From JAUYQR01 sp043727195 (lineage in GTDB: Bacteria; Pseudomonadota; Alphaproteobacteria; Rhodobacterales; Rhodobacteraceae), in NCBI GenBank assembly GCA_043727195.1, contig JAYSYZ010000282.1, positions 1 to 6,982 on the forward strand: a stretch of 6,982 nucleotides of DNA. The letters run 5' to 3'. Numbering within the stretch: the first letter of the stretch is position 1; every line of letters begins with the position of its first letter. The notes beneath the pieces are model-generated. The model had not been told where the DNA came from. It searched no databases and saw only the letters and a list, made by a program, of their open reading frames with translations. This document shows, piece after piece, positions 4,699 to 6,982 of the stretch. A program made the position numbers and the translations under genes.

Positions 4699-5940
4699 AT
4701 GGCACCCGAACCGACAGGTCTGGCCTCTCCTCCGCTGTTGCACCGCCGCCGTCTGCGGGTGCGGGGCACATCTATCACGCTGCTGAGCCAGGTGCGCGAA
4801 CGGGCGGAAAGCGACCTTGGCTTTTCTGTGGATTACGAACTGCTCGACTTTCCGACCTGCCAGCGCCGCGCGGCGATGGAGCCGCAGGGCTATGACATGT
4901 ACGAGCAGTGTTTTCACAACCTTGACATCGTCTGGTTCTGGGGCGCGCTCCAGCCCATCGACATCAATCGCATCACCGAATGGGACAACATCAGCGATCT
5001 GGCCAAGCAGGGAGGCGTCAGCAAATATGCCTGGCGCGGGCATGGTGATGCTCCCGTTCGCAAACTGTACGTCCAGCCGGGTGGGTTCCTCGGTCCGAAG
5101 ACATCACGTCACATCAGCATGTTGCCAACCGTCCATAATATGGACAGCTTTGGCTACGACCCGCGCGTTTTCGACGCTGATGGGGTCGCACCCAGTTGGG
5201 CCTGGCTGCTGGACAAGCGCGCCAAAGGGAAAATTGCCCTTGTCGACGAGCCGGCCATTGGTTTCTTCGACGCGGCGCTTGCCGCCGAGGCCGCGGGCGA
5301 CCTTGAGTTTGCCGATATCGGCAACATGACCATCGAAGAAATCAACGCGCTGATGGCATTGCTGGAAGACAGGCGCCGACAGGGATATTTCTGTGGCGCG
5401 TGGCGCGATGCGGACGCGGCGGCACGGCTTGTCCGCCAGGGGCTTGTCGCGGTGCAAAGCATGTGGTCACCGGTGTATGGTCAGATCGGCCCGCAGCCGG
5501 GCACCTTCATCGAGGCGGCCCCTCTTGAAGGGTATCGCGCATGGCACGGCGGAGCCAGCCTGTCGCGGCATCTGGCCGGGGCCGGGCTGGACATGGCCTA
5601 TGAGTATCTTAACTGGTGGCTCAGCGGATATGCAGGGTCTGTCATGGCCCGGCAGGGCTATTACATTGCCACGCCGGAACGCAGCCGGGCGCATATGACG
5701 CTACAGGAGTGGGCCTATTGGTATGATGGTGCCGCAGCGGAGCGGGATCTGATGGGGCCGAGCGGGGACTGGGTGGTTTGCGCCGGGGCGCGGCGCGCGG
5801 GCGGATCCTACCGAGAACGCGCCAGCCGCATCGCGATCTGGAATACCGTGATGGATGAATACAATTACGCCGCGCGCGCCTGGGAACGGTTCATCAAACT
5901 GGTGAATGGCGGCCGCGCTGCGGAAGAGGGTGCCGCATGA
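4699..5940 (+). CDS. ABC transporter substrate-binding protein, PotD (spermidine/putrescine)-like, without a visible signal peptide
   Basis: A 413-residue protein that reads as a type II periplasmic binding protein of the PotD-like group. Supporting segments are LRVRGTSITLLSQVRERAE (19-37; first strand and helix), YDMYEQCFHNLD (65-76), LQPIDINRITEWDNI (84-98), a two-domain crossover around 140-185 with SWAWLLDKRAKGKIAL (166-181), NMTIEEINAL (209-218) and AYEYLNWWLSGYAGSVMARQGYYI (300-323; typical C-terminal lobe). It should bind a small, possibly cationic, solute for an ABC importer. The fold begins by about residue 18. Before it is only MAPEPTGLASPPLLHRRR, with no hydrophobic core, no lipobox and no twin-arginine signal. 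A stop directly upstream excludes a longer start. The protein may therefore stay in the cytoplasm or be exported by an unusual route. It follows pxpC after 45 bases and overlaps the regulator gene by ATGA. No permease or ATPase gene is in the window. Confidence 0.8.
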   Translation: MAPEPTGLASPPLLHRRRLRVRGTSITLLSQVRERAESDLGFSVDYELLDFPTCQRRAAMEPQGYDMYEQCFHNLDIVWFWGALQPIDINRITEWDNISDLAKQGGVSKYAWRGHGDAPVRKLYVQPGGFLGPKTSRHISMLPTVHNMDSFGYDPRVFDADGVAPSWAWLLDKRAKGKIALVDEPAIGFFDAALAAEAAGDLEFADIGNMTIEEINALMALLEDRRRQGYFCGAWRDADAAARLVRQGLVAVQSMWSPVYGQIGPQPGTFIEAAPLEGYRAWHGGASLSRHLAGAGLDMAYEYLNWWLSGYAGSVMARQGYYIATPERSRAHMTLQEWAYWYDGAAAERDLMGPSGDWVVCAGARRAGGSYRERASRIAIWNTVMDEYNYAARAWERFIKLVNGGRAAEEGAA

Positions 5941-6920
5941 TCCGGTCCTCCAACCCGTTCGCGCTTCAGCCGCGCTTTGAACTGATCACACAGGTTCTGC
6001 GCATCAACATCCAGCGTGGCATCCTGCCCGTGGGGTTGGTCCTGCTGGAAGGTCCGATTGCCACGGCGATGCAGACCAGCCGCGTGCCCGTGCAGGTGGC
6101 CTTGCGACAACTGCTTGCCGAGGGGCTGATCCATCGTTTTGATGGGCGTGGGTATCTGGTCGGGCCCACAGGCATGGGCATCGTCGCCTTGAGGCGCGAC
6201 TTGCGCGATTTCACACTGAACATTCCGGATGCCGTGGACGAAGCGCTGCAAACGCGCGGAACCTGGCGGCATGTCTATGACGAAGTTGAGCAGCAGGTGG
6301 CTTCGTGCCAGATCTTTGGCGAGTTCCGCATCGTCGAGACCGAGCTTTCCGAATATCTTGGCGTCAGCCGAACCGTGGCGCGCGATGTCCTTGCCCGACT
6401 TCAAGAGCGTGGCCTGATTCGCAAGAGCGCAAGTTCGCATTGGATCGCCGGACCACTGACCGCGCGCACCATCCGCGAGAAGTACGAAATGCGCAGCATC
6501 ATGGAACCGGTCGCCTTGGGAATGGCCGCTCCGTATATCCGTTATGCAGAAGTCGAGCATTTGCTGGAAAAGATCGATTCGGATGTTACACTTACCTCGG
6601 AATGGTTGAGTGATTCCCTGCTTGAGTTGTGCATCGCGCAGGCACCGAACACGACGCTGGTCGAGCTGATACGCAGCAATCGTCTGCTGTTGTCGTCGGT
6701 AAGCAGCGCGCTGACAGCACTTGGATTGCCAAACGATGTGTCGACGAATGACCAGTACCGGACGATCTTTGATCTAATTGCCAGACATCCGATTGATTCG
6801 GCAGTGGAATACTTCAGAGACCACGTTCAGATCATGGCTCGGCGCAATCTCGCCCGTTTGAAAATTGTAGCGGTGATCCATGAGGCAGGCGCTTTTGCGC
6901 CATACTTGATACATCAGTAA
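5937..6920 (+). CDS. GntR-family transcriptional regulator with two winged-helix domains and a FadR-type C-terminal domain
   Basis: A 327-residue protein, longer than the usual 220-250 for FadR-type GntR regulators because it appears to carry two DNA-binding domains. The first (about 11-78) has QRGILPVGLVLLEGPIATAM (26-45), SRVPVQVALRQLLAEGLIHR (48-67) and GRGYLVGP (70-77). The second (about 108-172) has TWRHVYDEVEQQV (109-121), then ETELSEYLGVSRTVARDVLA (134-153) and RLQERGLIRK (154-163). From about 178 an all-helical FCD-like effector domain follows, starting REKYEMRSIMEPVAL. The usual metal ligands there look partly lost (see findings). The start overlaps the preceding stop as ATGA, with GAAGAGGG (5923-5930) six bases upstream, so it is cotranscribed with the genes it probably controls. 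Likely targets are the inverted repeats at 362-385 and 6927-6940. The effector is unknown, perhaps the transported solute or its breakdown product. The 3' third is visibly less GC-rich than its neighbours. Confidence 0.85.
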   Translation: MIRSSNPFALQPRFELITQVLRINIQRGILPVGLVLLEGPIATAMQTSRVPVQVALRQLLAEGLIHRFDGRGYLVGPTGMGIVALRRDLRDFTLNIPDAVDEALQTRGTWRHVYDEVEQQVASCQIFGEFRIVETELSEYLGVSRTVARDVLARLQERGLIRKSASSHWIAGPLTARTIREKYEMRSIMEPVALGMAAPYIRYAEVEHLLEKIDSDVTLTSEWLSDSLLELCIAQAPNTTLVELIRSNRLLLSSVSSALTALGLPNDVSTNDQYRTIFDLIARHPIDSAVEYFRDHVQIMARRNLARLKIVAVIHEAGAFAPYLIHQ

Positions 6921-6926
6921 AATGTA

Positions 6927-6940
6927 TTTTGGGTACAAAA
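6927..6940. promoter_or_regulatory. Inverted repeat downstream of the regulator gene, candidate operator
   Basis: TTTTG (6927-6931), GGTA, and CAAAA (6936-6940) form a perfect 5-base inverted repeat beginning seven bases after the regulator stop codon. It is too short and AT-rich to be an intrinsic terminator and lacks a T run after it. It may be an operator or promoter element for a gene to the right, or chance. The remaining bases to 6982 show no gene I can support. Confidence 0.28.
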
Positions 6941-6982
6941 GTCATCACAAACGGATCAGTCGCGATGATTGTTGTGTGGACC

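Noticed and set aside
2757..5043. Long minus-strand open frames opposite pxpB, pxpC and the solute-binding protein gene
   Set aside because: Antisense shadows of well-supported genes, with no recognisable domains and no ribosome binding sites.
380..6946. Shared GTCATC in the 362-385 region and in the 6921-6982 spacer as a common operator element
   Set aside because: Six matching bases without a shared symmetric context are expected by chance.
6965..6982. Possible start of another plus-strand gene (ATG at 6965)
   Set aside because: Only six codons are visible and the upstream sequence has no clear ribosome binding site, so it cannot be supported.

Overview
The window is GC-rich (by eye well above 60% in the coding parts). 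It has tight gene spacing, ATGA stop/start overlaps and alphaproteobacterial-looking codon use. Together with the phage tail fragment at the left edge, this suggests a member of the Rhodobacterales (Paracoccus/Rhodobacter/Roseobacter type). That assignment is an inference from memory of protein families, not a computed classification.

Left edge (1 to about 310): on the minus strand is the start of a phage tail-tube-like gene of the kind found in Mu-like prophages of Rhodobacteraceae, with a good ribosome binding site. Next to it is a debris zone. One strand carries what may be the last codons of the preceding phage gene. The other carries a short stretch resembling the C-terminal part of RepB/ParB-type plasmid partition proteins. 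This looks like a remnant or rearrangement junction. From about 310 to 461 there is no gene, but two overlapping perfect inverted repeats (362-379 and 368-385) lie about 80-100 bases ahead of the first metabolic gene and are the best operator candidates here.

Core (462-6920): seven plus-strand genes are packed as one apparent transcription unit. They are pxpA-like (LamB/YcsF), a biotinyl-domain-only carrier protein (accB-like), biotin carboxylase (accC-like), pxpB-like and pxpC-like carboxyltransferase halves, a PotD-like ABC transporter substrate-binding protein, and a GntR/FadR-type regulator with two DNA-binding domains. The first five supply biotin carboxylase, biotin carrier and both halves of a KipI/KipA-type carboxyltransferase, the same parts as a urea carboxylase but as separate proteins, plus a PxpA-type ring-opening partner. 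The most economical reading is an ATP- and biotin-dependent N-carboxylase/hydrolase for a lactam, amide or urea-like compound. The solute-binding protein would handle the same compound or a precursor, and the GntR protein would sense it. 5-Oxoproline is the only substrate established for the PxpABC family, and nothing here proves it is the substrate in this case.

Right edge (6921-6982): a short non-coding stretch with a TTTTG/CAAAA inverted repeat, probably the regulatory region of the next gene. The transporter permeases and ATPase are not in the window and may lie to the right.
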